Source: Enterococcus mundtii (GTDB lineage: Bacteria > Bacillota > Bacilli > Lactobacillales > Enterococcaceae). From it: DNA of 64,000 nucleotides. Shown here piece by piece: positions 50,817-58,340 of this stretch. Under the pieces are notes generated by a model, which saw only the letters and a list, made by a program, of their open reading frames with translations, was not told where the DNA came from and searched no databases. The stretch lies in contig NZ_CP025473.1 in NCBI RefSeq assembly GCF_003957375.1, forward strand, positions 1,141,501 through 1,205,500, written 5' to 3'. The position numbers were made by a program, and so were the translations under genes. Position 1 is the stretch's first letter. The number at the start of each line of letters is the position of its first letter.

Positions 50817-51851
50817 GTGAGTATCCAAGTTGAACTACAAAAAATTCGTAAAGAAAAGCTCGCACCTTGTTATCTCGTTTTAGGAACGGAGAAGTTTTTA
50901 CAAGACCAAGTGCGTACAGAAATCCTCAAGAAAATACAAATATCAGGAGAAGATGACCTTAATTTTCTGCGATTTGATATGACTCAAGCAACGATCGATG
51001 ACGTAATCGCTGAAGCAGAAACCTTACCGTTTTTCGGTGATCAGCGGGTGGTTTTTGTCGAAAACCCTTATTTTTTGACGGGTGAAAAAAACAGCAACAG
51101 TATCGAACAAAACACAGATCTTTTAGTAGACTATTTAAAAGAACCGCTTGAATCAACCGTACTTGTCTTTTTTGCGCCTTATGAAAAATTAGATGAACGA
51201 AAAAAAGTCACGAAACAATTGAAGAAAACAGCGATATCGATCAATGTTCAGCAATTGAATGAAAAAGAAGTGCGACAGTATTTATTGAATACATTAGAAA
51301 ATACACCGCTTACTCTAGATCGTAAAGCAATTGACCTTTTTTTACGATTGACTGATTTAGACTTATCAAAAATGATGGCAGAATTAGATAAATTGATGTT
51401 ATATGGACAGAATCAATCAGCAATCTCTGCGAAAGAAATCGAAGAATTAGTGCCTAAGACATTGGAACATAATATCTTTGACATGACACAATATATGCTT
51501 TCTGGAGATACGGAACATACCCTGCGATTATTTGAAGATTTAGTCACACAAGGGGAAGAGATTATCAAGATCAATGCGATCCTACTCTCCCAACTACGAT
51601 TGTATCTCCAAACGAAATTTTTAGTCAAAATCGGGTATCAACAAGCCAACATTGCGGAAACTTTGAAAATCCATCCCTATCGGGTAAAATTGGCGATGCA
51701 AGAAGTTAGGAAGTTTGATGAACGAACATTAGTCCAATTGTTCGACCAATTAGTCGAGATGGACTATCAAGTAAAAAGTGGACAGATCGAAAAGAAATTG
51801 AGTTTTCAATTATTTGTGTTTCAAGCAGCTGAAAGATTAAAAAATAAGTAA
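50817..51851 (+). CDS. holA: DNA polymerase III delta subunit
   Basis: Clamp-loader subunit that opens the beta clamp. 344 residues with PCYLVLGTEKFLQDQV at the N-terminus, the TLPFFGDQRVVFVENP segment and LEHNIFDMTQYMLSGD, typical of Firmicute HolA. The start is GTG 50817 after GGTGAG. Its place between comEC and rpsT is conserved with B. subtilis. Confidence 0.94.
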   Translation: MSIQVELQKIRKEKLAPCYLVLGTEKFLQDQVRTEILKKIQISGEDDLNFLRFDMTQATIDDVIAEAETLPFFGDQRVVFVENPYFLTGEKNSNSIEQNTDLLVDYLKEPLESTVLVFFAPYEKLDERKKVTKQLKKTAISINVQQLNEKEVRQYLLNTLENTPLTLDRKAIDLFLRLTDLDLSKMMAELDKLMLYGQNQSAISAKEIEELVPKTLEHNIFDMTQYMLSGDTEHTLRLFEDLVTQGEEIIKINAILLSQLRLYLQTKFLVKIGYQQANIAETLKIHPYRVKLAMQEVRKFDERTLVQLFDQLVEMDYQVKSGQIEKKLSFQLFVFQAAERLKNK

Positions 51852-51861
51852 AACAATAGCC

Positions 51862-51923
51862 ACACAAATACACACAGTTCGGTTGATCATCAGAAGGGTC
51901 AGCCAAACTGTGCGTATTTGTGT
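51862..51923. repeat. Long inverted repeat between holA and rpsT
   Basis: 27-base arms (51862-51888 and 51897-51923) with an 8-base loop and four imperfect pairs. It folds into a long hairpin on either strand. No T-run follows on the + strand. It is distinct from the rpsT terminator. Confidence 0.75.
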
Positions 51924-51939
51924 ATAGAAAAAGCAAATA

Positions 51940-51962
51940 AAAAAACCGGCCGTGGCCGATTT
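51940..51962 (-). terminator. rpsT terminator
   Basis: On the reverse strand ATCGGC / GCCGGT around CACG, followed by TTTTTTT. Confidence 0.85.
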
Positions 51963-51964
51963 CC

Positions 51965-52219
51965 TTATTTAGCGATTTTTTTGCTTAAACGAGATTTGTC
52001 GCGGTTTGCTTTGTTTTTGTGGATAAGACCTTTAGTTTCAGCCATATCGATCGCTTTAACAGCGTCTTTATATAACGCATCTACGTTGTCAGCACCTGAA
52101 GCTACAGCATCCTCAAATTTTTTGATTGCAGTACGCATAGCACTAGTTTGAGATGAATTTTTTACATTCGCGTTTTCGCTTGTGCGAACACGTTTGATTG
52201 CAGATTCAATGTTTGGCAT
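51965..52219 (-). CDS. rpsT: 30S ribosomal protein S20
   Basis: Primary 16S rRNA-binding protein of the small subunit. The 84 residues from [18 protein letters not shown] have the usual S20 composition and the C-terminal [15 protein letters not shown]. The start at 52219 is 7 bases after GGAGGT; a longer frame adds MKQ only. It is convergent with holA and has its own promoter. Confidence 0.96.
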   Translation of the reverse strand: MPNIESAIKRVRTSENANVKNSSQTSAMRTAIKKFEDAVASGADNVDALYKDAVKAIDMAETKGLIHKNKANRDKSRLSKKIAK

Positions 52220-52279
52220 TTGTTTCACCTCCGATAAGTAAAGTTCTTACGCGTGTTACCGCATAATTCAACATTCATT

Positions 52280-52308
52280 ATTATACCTAATGCGAGCGCG
52301 CATTGCAA
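52280..52308 (-). promoter_or_regulatory. rpsT promoter
   Basis: Reverse-strand TTGCAA, 17-base GC-rich spacer, TATAAT (52280-52285 on the + axis). Inferred start ~52273, giving a ~54-base leader. Confidence 0.75.
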
Positions 52309-52384
52309 TATCAACATGACAAGTTTTTTTCCTTAACACGTAAGAAATATCAGAGAGCGTGGATTTCTGAGTGGCAGAAAAACA

Positions 52385-52487
52385 AGAAAACAAAAGAAAA
52401 AGCGCTGTTGTGGGAGACAACGAGCGCTTAACCAAACGTGGTTTAATTTATCTTGGTAAATAAATAATTGAATGGGATGTTTGGTAC
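52385..52487 (-). ncRNA. Candidate small RNA upstream of rpsT
   Basis: A promoter (TTGCAA-N16-TATACT, 52494-52521) starts a ~100-base transcript with no reading frame. It ends in a strong hairpin, AAGCGCT-GTTGT paired across 52400-52429, followed on the reverse strand by TTTTCTTTTGTTTTC. A separate promoter for rpsT lies downstream, so the unit is either an independent sRNA or an attenuated upstream leader. Confidence 0.5.
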
Positions 52488-52493
52488 TGAAAT

Positions 52494-52521
52494 AGTATAT
52501 AACAAAGTCAACCGTTTGCAA
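52494..52521 (-). promoter_or_regulatory. Promoter of candidate sRNA
   Basis: Reverse-strand TTGCAA, 16-base spacer, TATACT. It uses the same -35 as the rpsT promoter. Confidence 0.5.
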
Positions 52522-52581
52522 AGTTTTTTTTGAAAAGGGATACGATTGCTTCAAATCAATGAATCATAACGTTAACATAGA

Positions 52582-52600
52582 TTAGTTATTTTATAACTAA
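52582..52600 (-). terminator. Perfect 8-bp hairpin after small reverse gene
   Basis: TTAGTTAT / ATAACTAA with a 3-base loop, 20 bases past the stop of the 89-residue gene. There is no good T-tract, so termination is uncertain. Confidence 0.35.
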
Positions 52601-52620
52601 TTGGAATGCATGGAAATAAG

Positions 52621-52890
52621 CTATTCGGGTGTTCCAATGATTTTGATGTATTCATCGATGTTTTTGATCATCATTCGTTTGATGACTAATTGATTTCGGC
52701 GATTCCATTTCCCGCTAACTTCCAATACATATTTGTTTAAAGGTAAACGTAAAACATATTTTGCCAAGTAGCGATCTTTAATTAGACAATTGATTACCCG
52801 ATCTTCAAGTTGGAGATTCAAACCAGTCAACATCATTGGTTGTTCTTGTAAAACATACGTATCAATCAAAAGACCTTCAAAAGTTTCCAC
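52621..52890 (-). CDS. Uncharacterised small protein (89 aa)
   Basis: Not recognised. The given start is GTG 52890, 8 bases after AAAGGA on the reverse strand; an ATG at 52920 would add ten residues but has only a weak site. The protein is a mixed alpha/beta-type sequence without a signal or membrane segment (TYVLQEQPMMLTGL; INCLIKDRYLAKYVLRLPL; basic NRRNQLVIKRMMIKN). It is followed by a hairpin and the candidate sRNA promoter. Confidence 0.65.
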   Translation of the reverse strand: METFEGLLIDTYVLQEQPMMLTGLNLQLEDRVINCLIKDRYLAKYVLRLPLNKYVLEVSGKWNRRNQLVIKRMMIKNIDEYIKIIGTPE

Positions 52891-52997
52891 GAGCGTCTTC
52901 CTTTCTTCTAAATCAAACATTTCGCACTTCTTTTAAAATTTCCTGCATAAAAGAGTTGCACTCACACCTAGTATAACAAAAAAGAAGCACCAAGCCA

Positions 52998-53056
52998 AAA
53001 AAAAGCCGAAAGAACTTGAATAATCCCAAGATCTTTCAAGTTTTCCGACTTTTTTA
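52998..53056 (-). terminator. Terminator of the small membrane protein / UPF0756 unit
   Basis: Imperfect stem AGTCGGAAAACTTGAA against TTCAAGTTCTTTCGGC on the reverse strand, followed by TTTTTTTT. A-runs on the other side make it potentially bidirectional. Confidence 0.75.
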
Positions 53057-53084
53057 TAGAGTTTTGAAAAAATAGTTACGTATA

Positions 53085-53210
53085 TTAAAAATTGGCATCA
53101 AAAACGTTTTGGATCAAATCAGGAAATAGTAAGTAAGTCAATCCAATAATCAATAGAACAGCCAATAAAAACCATCCAACAGTCCCAAAGAAATATTTTA
53201 GTTTTTGCAT
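53085..53210 (-). CDS. Small single-span membrane protein (41 aa)
   Basis: Short reverse-strand gene with a good GAGGTGAT site 6 bases before the ATG. It encodes MQKLKYFFGTVGWFLLAV, continuing hydrophobic to LTYLLFP and a short polar tail: a single membrane helix. Family not recognised. It lies 70 bases downstream of the UPF0756 gene in the same direction and ahead of a terminator, so the two are probably co-transcribed and may act together. Confidence 0.65.
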   Translation of the reverse strand: MQKLKYFFGTVGWFLLAVLLIIGLTYLLFPDLIQNVFDANF

Positions 53211-53280
53211 ATGCGATCACCTCAAAACTAGTATACCACGAACAAAAAAATTATCCTTTTCTCAACCACTAGATGCATCA

Positions 53281-53736
53281 TTATTTATTAAAAGAAAACA
53301 ATTGGAGAATGCAATAGGCGATTCCAGAAGCAATCACAGGGCCCGCTGCGATCCCTTTTAAAAAGACAACGCCTAAGATCGTTCCAAAAACTAAAGCCAC
53401 AGTGATTTGTGGATCTGTCGCAATCAAGCCAACGCCTTTAGACGACAATACAGCAACTAAGCCACCACAGAAGATCGCTACCCAACCCATAGGTGATTTG
53501 AACGCATCAAGCAGATCTTTTAAACCAATATCACCTGTAGCAATAGGCACTAAAATCGCCGCAGTAATGATCGTCACGCCAATATTGATTCCTTTCCCTT
53601 GGAGCCATGTCAAAAAATCTTTTGATGCAGGAATAAACTTAACAAGTAAAATAAAACCAGTCGCTAACATCAGACTTTGATTTTTAGCAAGGACGGCAAC
53701 CAGCATGATCAACCCAAGAAATAACCAACTTTCCAT
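53281..53736 (-). CDS. UPF0756 (DUF441) membrane protein
   Basis: 151 residues with four to five membrane segments; the pattern NQSLMLATGFILLVKFIP, GINIGVTIITAAILVPIA and VALVFGTILGVVFLKGIAAGP is characteristic of the family. Function unknown. The start at 53736 lies 6 bases after GAGGT. Confidence 0.9.
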   Translation of the reverse strand: MESWLFLGLIMLVAVLAKNQSLMLATGFILLVKFIPASKDFLTWLQGKGINIGVTIITAAILVPIATGDIGLKDLLDAFKSPMGWVAIFCGGLVAVLSSKGVGLIATDPQITVALVFGTILGVVFLKGIAAGPVIASGIAYCILQLFSFNK

Positions 53737-54170
53737 CAAAAAACCTCACTTTCTAATTATTCATCATACCATTTTTTTAATACGATGCAAAAGAGTCATT
53801 AGCAAAATATTTGATCGAACATAGAACGAACAAAAGAGTGCGAAGAATTAGACGAAAAGGCAAAATGAGAAAAATACCTACGTTGATGATGTCAAAACAT
53901 GTTTTTATGAGGTGAAGAATAGACTATCTGATTTATCATGTATACTTGATGTGAAAAAGTAACAGATCAAAAATATATAAAAAAGAAAGGGTGAATGTTT
54001 GTGAGAGTCAGTTGAAATGGCGTAATTAAATAAGAGGAGATGGGAAAAAGAGAAGAAGATCATGTGGCATGTCATTCCATACACTGATTGATCAATGAAA
54101 CATACATAAAAGCTGTGACGTACTGCTTACAACAAAATTATGATAGACATAATAAAAAAGGAGGTCATTT
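53737..54170. other. Intergenic region before the lipase cassette
   Basis: Contains TGTATACT (~53939-53946) as a possible -10. Two Shine-Dalgarno-like stretches (~53986-53992 and ~54033-54038) lead only to frames of 6 and 15 codons. No gene is supported; the sequence looks like decayed coding DNA but no product could be named. Confidence 0.4.
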
Positions 54171-54599
54171 ATGAAGCGAAAACCGATCAAGAAGCGCCAA
54201 ATCGTACTGATCATCACTGGCATATGCCTATTATGGATTGGAGGAACGATGTATATGGACCATTTGAAGTTAGAAGAAGAAATGATTCGAGTTGTGAATA
54301 GTGAAGAAGCAAAAATCATTTTTGAAACAGGGTTAAAAAACATAGAACCAAAGGCGCTAACAGCGGAAGGTGTCATACAAAGTTATAAAATCGATTATGA
54401 AAGTATAAAAAGAAATCCAATGGGTGGAATTAGTGTACAACTGATTATCAATGATAATGATGAGCTACTTACTTTCAATATCTTAAACCGCTATATGATA
54501 GACGGGAAATTAGGCGAACTGGAAAATGGTAGTGGAGGTTGGTCTAGTGCACTTGATAAATTATTAAAGGAAAGGATGGATGACAGTGAAGAATACTGA
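54171..54599 (+). CDS. DUF1310-like membrane-anchored protein, candidate immunity protein
   Basis: 142 residues: a basic N-terminus, one membrane helix (~11-28; IVLIITGICLLWIGGTMY), then an extracytoplasmic domain. Its pattern (EEMIRVVNSEEAKIIFETGLKN; KALTAEGVIQSYKIDYES; NPMGGI.VQLIIN) fits the DUF1310 family of Firmicute small exported proteins. AAGGAGG precedes the ATG. It overlaps the lipase gene by 20 bases, so the two are translationally coupled. Surface position and coupling to a putative toxin suggest a self-protection role. That is inference. Confidence 0.75.
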   Translation: MKRKPIKKRQIVLIITGICLLWIGGTMYMDHLKLEEEMIRVVNSEEAKIIFETGLKNIEPKALTAEGVIQSYKIDYESIKRNPMGGISVQLIINDNDELLTFNILNRYMIDGKLGELENGSGGWSSALDKLLKERMDDSEEY

Positions 54600-55823
54600 A
54601 AAGGATAAAGTTGAAATAGCAAAAAAGCAATACGAAAAATTAGATTTGGACAGTCCTTTTTCAATTAATAGTAATAAATTAAATATCGGTTACGTCTCCC
54701 ACATCAACAGCAAAATCACCGGCGAACAATCCTTTATCATTACCGACAAATATGTTCCCTTATCAGCACCTCTTAGCGAAAGGGAAAGCGTAAAAGAAGT
54801 CATAGTTTTATATCGTGGTTCGTCGTTTGATTCTTCATTAGATACCAAATTAGATTGGCAGTACAATAATATTTTTACAGCTTTTCAGGTGATCAATGGT
54901 GGTGGGGCAGCAGCGATGCCTCAGCTTCAATCTTCTGCGACAACACTACAACAAACATTGGAAGCTTATCCAAATGCTGAATTTAATGTCTATGGTCATT
55001 CTTTAGGGTCAATGAATGCGCAATATGCGTTAGCGAGTATTTCTTCAAGTGATGCGGATCGTGTTTATGGCTATGTGTATCAGGGACCGAATATCTATGA
55101 GGTATTAACGCCTGAGCAAAAACGGCAAGCGGATTATTTGACCGAAGAGTATCGTCTTTTGAATTACATTGACTCAAAAGACTTAGTTGCGATTGGATAT
55201 GGGGGAGGCAAAAAGGCAGTTGGGCAGATCGTTTATCCACTATCTGAACGGCTAGGCTTGAGGCGCACGATCGATCAACATATGTGGGGAGGTTACCAAT
55301 TTGAGGAAGATGGTGCTTTATTGACAACGAATGGCAGTGGCACTGTATTAGCAGAGTATCAAAGACGATTGAAAAAAAGATCAATTGCTAGTATTAAAAG
55401 TGAATGGAGCGGACAAACAGGGGAATGTCGGCAGCTAAAGAAGTTTATCTGGATGCAATTCAAGCGAAAAGCATTGTTTCAGGAATGAAGACAGCGATTG
55501 ATGAAAAAATCACTGAACTGATGACGGTCTATCAAACAGGCATCGATCAGGCGAATCAATTGTGGCAAGATACAATCGCTAATGCGCGTTCATATGGAAG
55601 CAATCTTACAGAGATGGAACAAATAGAAGCGTTAGAGCGAGGAGGGGTGACTCGACAACACGTACTAATCGAACCAGTCACTGACTATGAAGCGGCGTTG
55701 AATCAACTTCGCTCGATCAAATCAAGTTACGAAGATCTGATCTATCAAATCAATCAGACGATTGATCAGCAAATACAATGGGATAGTGAATTAGCGAGCC
55801 AATTCAAGAAAGGAACATTTTAG
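54580..55823 (+). pseudogene. T7SS-type lipase toxin (TslA-like), frameshifted
   Basis: Repaired length ~414 residues. The N-terminal alpha/beta-hydrolase domain (~1-275) has a YRGSSFDSS strand, the nucleophile elbow VYGHSLGSMNAQ, a DLVAIGYGGG Asp candidate and DQHMWGGY with a His. A helical C-terminal domain (~285-414) carries AAKEVYLDAIQAKSIVSGM and ends SELASQFKKGTF. The first frame runs to a stop at 55488 and the second is open from 55404. They join if one G is added to the GGGG at 55420-55423 (SGQTGGMSAAKEV). A separate ATG-initiated downstream protein is possible but its ribosome binding site is poor. Lipase first with an LXG-like helical region last is the reversed layout of staphylococcal TslA; the family link is inference. 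Confidence 0.7.
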
Positions 55824-55825
55824 TG

Positions 55826-56155
55826 ATGGCTAATAATGAGTCGAAAGAAATGAAAAAAATCGAAGAAGATTATTGGCACAAGAAAGATGAATTAGAGAAT
55901 AAAATAGCGGATCTTGAAGTAGAAAAACGTTCATTTACACGCTACTTAGATCAATTAGGAGAAAAAATCCCGCTGACTCAACGAATATTTTTAGACGGAG
56001 GAACTATCGATCCTCGTATCGCGTATCGCTTGATCAATGAGGCAAGCGAAGAAGGGCAATATCTTGTACGTAAAGCATTACATAGGATTGAAGACGAATT
56101 AGCAGAAAATCAGCAAAACTATCAGTTAGCTAAATTAAATCATAAAAATCAATAA
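55826..56155 (+). CDS. Small helical partner protein of the lipase
   Basis: 109 residues, mostly charged helix (IEEDYWHKKDELENKIADLEVEKRSF; HRIEDELAENQQNYQLAKLN) with a short central PLTQRIFLDGG break. It resembles the DUF3958/Lap2-like helical partners encoded beside type VII LXG effectors, but this is by size, composition and position rather than a confident match. The ATG lies 2 bases after the lipase stop, with AAGGAA upstream; the preceding GTG is an alternative. Confidence 0.7.
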   Translation: MANNESKEMKKIEEDYWHKKDELENKIADLEVEKRSFTRYLDQLGEKIPLTQRIFLDGGTIDPRIAYRLINEASEEGQYLVRKALHRIEDELAENQQNYQLAKLNHKNQ

Positions 56156-56174
56156 ATGGAAGGGAAAGGTAGCA

Positions 56175-56414
56175 ATGTTTGATGAGCAAATAAGGGGACT
56201 AGAAAAAGCATTGATTACTTGGTTTATTGCTAGTCATAGCCGTGCCAGTTCAGATACAAAAAAGAAGACGATCCAAGTCACGCGAGATCTCACAAACCAA
56301 GAATTAAAAGATAGGACAAAACAGTATACCGATCGATTAACTGATGCGGCAAAAGGAGAATGGGTCGATAAGGCAGCGAACGTGGTCAAAGACATAACAA
56401 AAGCTTTTAGTTAG
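56175..56414 (+). CDS. Small WXG100-like/TIGR04197-like protein
   Basis: 79 residues, helical, without a signal peptide. GGAAGGGAAAGG precedes the ATG. It begins MFDEQIRGLEKALITWFI and has a TDAAKGEWVDKAANVV segment. Size, fold and its place as last gene of the cassette fit the small helical co-secreted partners of type VII effectors, but the WXG motif itself is absent (the Trp is in KGEW). A reverse-oriented dispersed repeat follows 12 bases later. Confidence 0.65.
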   Translation: MFDEQIRGLEKALITWFIASHSRASSDTKKKTIQVTRDLTNQELKDRTKQYTDRLTDAAKGEWVDKAANVVKDITKAFS

Positions 56415-56425
56415 AAAATTTAAAA

Positions 56426-56592
56426 GTCTCTGGGACATTCGATCTCTTGCACCACATAAAAAACGCATAAACGGCGGGAGCAAAAGTAACCTCTTCGAAA
56501 ACTAAGGCGCAATCCATAAAAATCTGAAAAACAATTTTCGTGGATTGCGCCTTAGTTCTTGATGCTAAACACTTCGGCCCCGACCGCGCTTG
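56426..56592 (-). repeat. Dispersed ~150-bp intergenic repeat, copy 3 (reverse)
   Basis: Reverse-strand match to copies 1 and 2: GTGTTTAGC, the hairpin CTAAGGCGCAATCCACGAAA with its complement, TTTTCGAAGAGGTTACTTTTG, CCCGCCGTTTATGCG, GTGGTGCAAGAGA and GAATGTCCCAGAGAC. It is the longest copy, and it fills the gap between the lipase cassette and the convergent HAAS gene, where its hairpin could terminate both. Confidence 0.82.
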
Positions 56593-56597
56593 AGAAG

Positions 56598-57554
56598 TTA
56601 TTTACGTTTCAATCTTTCAAGGAAATAGTCTTCCAATACACCGCCTAATACAAAGATGAGCCAAGAGTAAGCCCAGCTTCGGGTCATAAAGGACCAAACC
56701 ATGTAAACGATGAAGATGCCCGGCCAGTATAAACGTTCAAATAAACGAATCATTTCCGCTGAGTCGCCATACATATGTTGAGACGCTCGCGGTCCAGGCT
56801 CATCTTCATCTGAGATAAAGAACGTTCCTTCTGCCACTTTTGAAAACCAAGTGTAGATGATGCTGACATAGACGATAAAGAAGACGCCGAGTGCCACGAA
56901 AGCAAAGAAAAGTAATAAAGCGAATCCAATCGGTAAGCCAAAAGCTCTATTCGTCAAGATAGGTGTGACCGAAAGGATACATAAAATGATACCGAAAACT
57001 AGTCCTACTCGAAAACTTTTCGCATAGGCTTCTGTTTGTTGTCTTGCTTCGATTTTTACTTGCTGTGAATAGGGACGATCATTTAGTTTCTTCTTACTAG
57101 CTGAATAGCTCAAACTTGTAGTAATAATCAAACCAACGCCTAAAGCGACCAGAAGAAACAATGCTAGAAAACCGATGATCTCGCTAATACCATTAGCAAA
57201 AAATACGAGCATTCCTACAGCTAAGATACAACTAGCAATTCCTGTTGAAAGAAAAAGGGAGAAACGACGAACTTGGTTCCAAAATGAAATCACTTCATCG
57301 AGTTCAATCTCGTTTTCCCAGACTTCTTCGTCAAAAGAGGACCGAGAAAGTTCCAATTCTTGGAGGATCTCATCAATAGAGCCAAATTCACTGATGACTG
57401 CACCAATGGCTTCATGCTCTGATTTTCCTTCTTCTAATAAGCCATGATACTGATCTTCCATGATTGCCAATAGGTCTTCTTTGGCTTTTTTTGTTTCAGG
57501 TGTATTCGGTACATTTAAAAATAAACTATCTAGATAATCCTTAATGGTTTTCAT
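56598..57554 (-). CDS. HAAS-domain (DUF1700-type) membrane protein
   Basis: 318 residues. An N-terminal HAAS-like helical domain (~1-70; YLDSLFLNVPNT, then AIGAVISEFGSIDEILQEL) is followed by about six membrane helices (~95-320) in three hairpins. Such proteins are usually encoded with a PadR regulator and are implicated in membrane or envelope stress sensing, but their biochemical role is unknown. The start overlaps the padR stop by 4 bases. Confidence 0.85.
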   Translation of the reverse strand: MKTIKDYLDSLFLNVPNTPETKKAKEDLLAIMEDQYHGLLEEGKSEHEAIGAVISEFGSIDEILQELELSRSSFDEEVWENEIELDEVISFWNQVRRFSLFLSTGIASCILAVGMLVFFANGISEIIGFLALFLLVALGVGLIITTSLSYSASKKKLNDRPYSQQVKIEARQQTEAYAKSFRVGLVFGIILCILSVTPILTNRAFGLPIGFALLLFFAFVALGVFFIVYVSIIYTWFSKVAEGTFFISDEDEPGPRASQHMYGDSAEMIRLFERLYWPGIFIVYMVWSFMTRSWAYSWLIFVLGGVLEDYFLERLKRK

Positions 57555-57883
57555 GTTTCTCCTCCTTGTAGAAAACGGTCAACAACGATTTTTGTTTGCT
57601 GCCACTCGTCTTTTTTTTCTTCTAATAATTTCTTCCCAGCACTACTGATTCGATAATACGTTCGTTTCTTGCCATGGGTGACTTCGCCAGGATAAGAAAG
57701 GATTAGCCCTTGTTTTTCAAGGCGTGTAAACGCGGAATATAAGGTTGTTTCCTTGATGATATACATTGAATCAGTTCCCTCGCGAATCTGTTTAGAGATT
57801 TCGTACCCGTAGGAATCTTCTTTGGAAAGAATCGATAAGATGATGGCATCATTATACCCACGAATTGCATCACTTGATATCAC
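57551..57883 (-). CDS. PadR family transcriptional regulator
   Basis: 110-residue winged-helix repressor: SDAIRGYNDAIILSILSKEDSYGYEIS, the wing PGEVTHGKKRTYYRIS, and a C-terminal dimerisation helix (KLLEEKKDEWQQTKIVVDRFLQ). The start is GTG 57883, 7 bases after GGAGG; upstream in-frame sequence encodes the operator region. It is the first gene of a two-gene unit with the HAAS protein and is probably autoregulated through the palindrome at 57901-57946. Confidence 0.92.
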   Translation of the reverse strand: MISSDAIRGYNDAIILSILSKEDSYGYEISKQIREGTDSMYIIKETTLYSAFTRLEKQGLILSYPGEVTHGKKRTYYRISSAGKKLLEEKKDEWQQTKIVVDRFLQGGET

Positions 57884-57900
57884 TCGATCGCCTCCTTCAT

Positions 57901-57950
57901 AATTACTACATCTGTCGTAATAATTATAAAACAATTACTACGACAGGTAA
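57901..57950 (-). promoter_or_regulatory. padR promoter and overlapping palindromic operator
   Basis: Arms CTGTCGTAATAATT (57912-57925) and AATTACTACGACAG (57933-57946) form an inverted repeat with one mismatch; a third half-site AATTACTAC is at 57901-57909. The reverse-strand -10 TATAAT (57923-57928) sits inside it and TTACCT (57945-57950) is a possible -35, 16 bases away. Binding there would block the promoter. Confidence 0.7.
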
Positions 57951-58080
57951 AGTAAATAAAATGAATTACTTAGAATTCAGTCTTAGGTCTGAGTCTTTTT
58001 GGTCGAAATCGATCAGTAGAGACAATACATGTAGAAATGTAGCAATGTTCAGTCTAGATGTTTATTTCTTTTATTCTCAT

Positions 58081-58109
58081 TTGAGCTTTTATGAGTGATT
58101 TGGTACAAT
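58081..58109 (+). promoter_or_regulatory. Promoter of the ABC-F leader
   Basis: TTGAGC (58081-58086), 17-base spacer, TACAAT (58104-58109) with an extended TGG. Inferred start ~58116, giving a ~275-base leader. Confidence 0.6.
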
Positions 58110-58144
58110 TGATATAAATATAGTGAAAAGGAGGGACATATTTA

Positions 58145-58279
58145 ATGGGCAGCTTGACTAAAATAACAGAAGCAGATAATTATTCTAGATATCATATTAG
58201 CTTTAGTCATGCAATTATTTTTGTATTTTCTATCCAAGGCATCAGTGTGCTTAAAAGTAGAAAATTCAATCAAAAATAA
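58145..58279 (+). CDS. Putative 44-aa leader peptide upstream of ABC-F gene
   Basis: ATG 58145 is 9 bases after a strong AAAAGGAGGG. It encodes MGSLTKITEADNYSRYH, then a hydrophobic ISFSHAIIFVFSIQGISVL and a basic KSRKFNQK end. No homologue is recognised. Its place between a promoter and a terminator just ahead of an ABC-F gene makes it a good candidate for a regulatory leader peptide rather than a functional protein. Confidence 0.55.
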   Translation: MGSLTKITEADNYSRYHISFSHAIIFVFSIQGISVLKSRKFNQK

Positions 58280-58340
58280 ATGACCATTCAATATGTTTAT
58301 TCCATTTTTAGCTAAGTACCAGATAAATGAAATAACAACA

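Noticed and set aside
52400-52500. T-box leader
   Set aside because: No AGGGTGGNACCGCG-type antiterminator and no aminoacyl-tRNA synthetase or amino-acid gene downstream.
57865-58098. 77-codon forward frame over the padR promoter
   Set aside because: Overlaps the operator and padR start, lacks a ribosome binding site and shows no protein-like pattern.
58280-58340. Known riboswitch class upstream of the ABC-F gene
   Set aside because: No conserved aptamer core could be recognised; leader-peptide attenuation explains the layout better.
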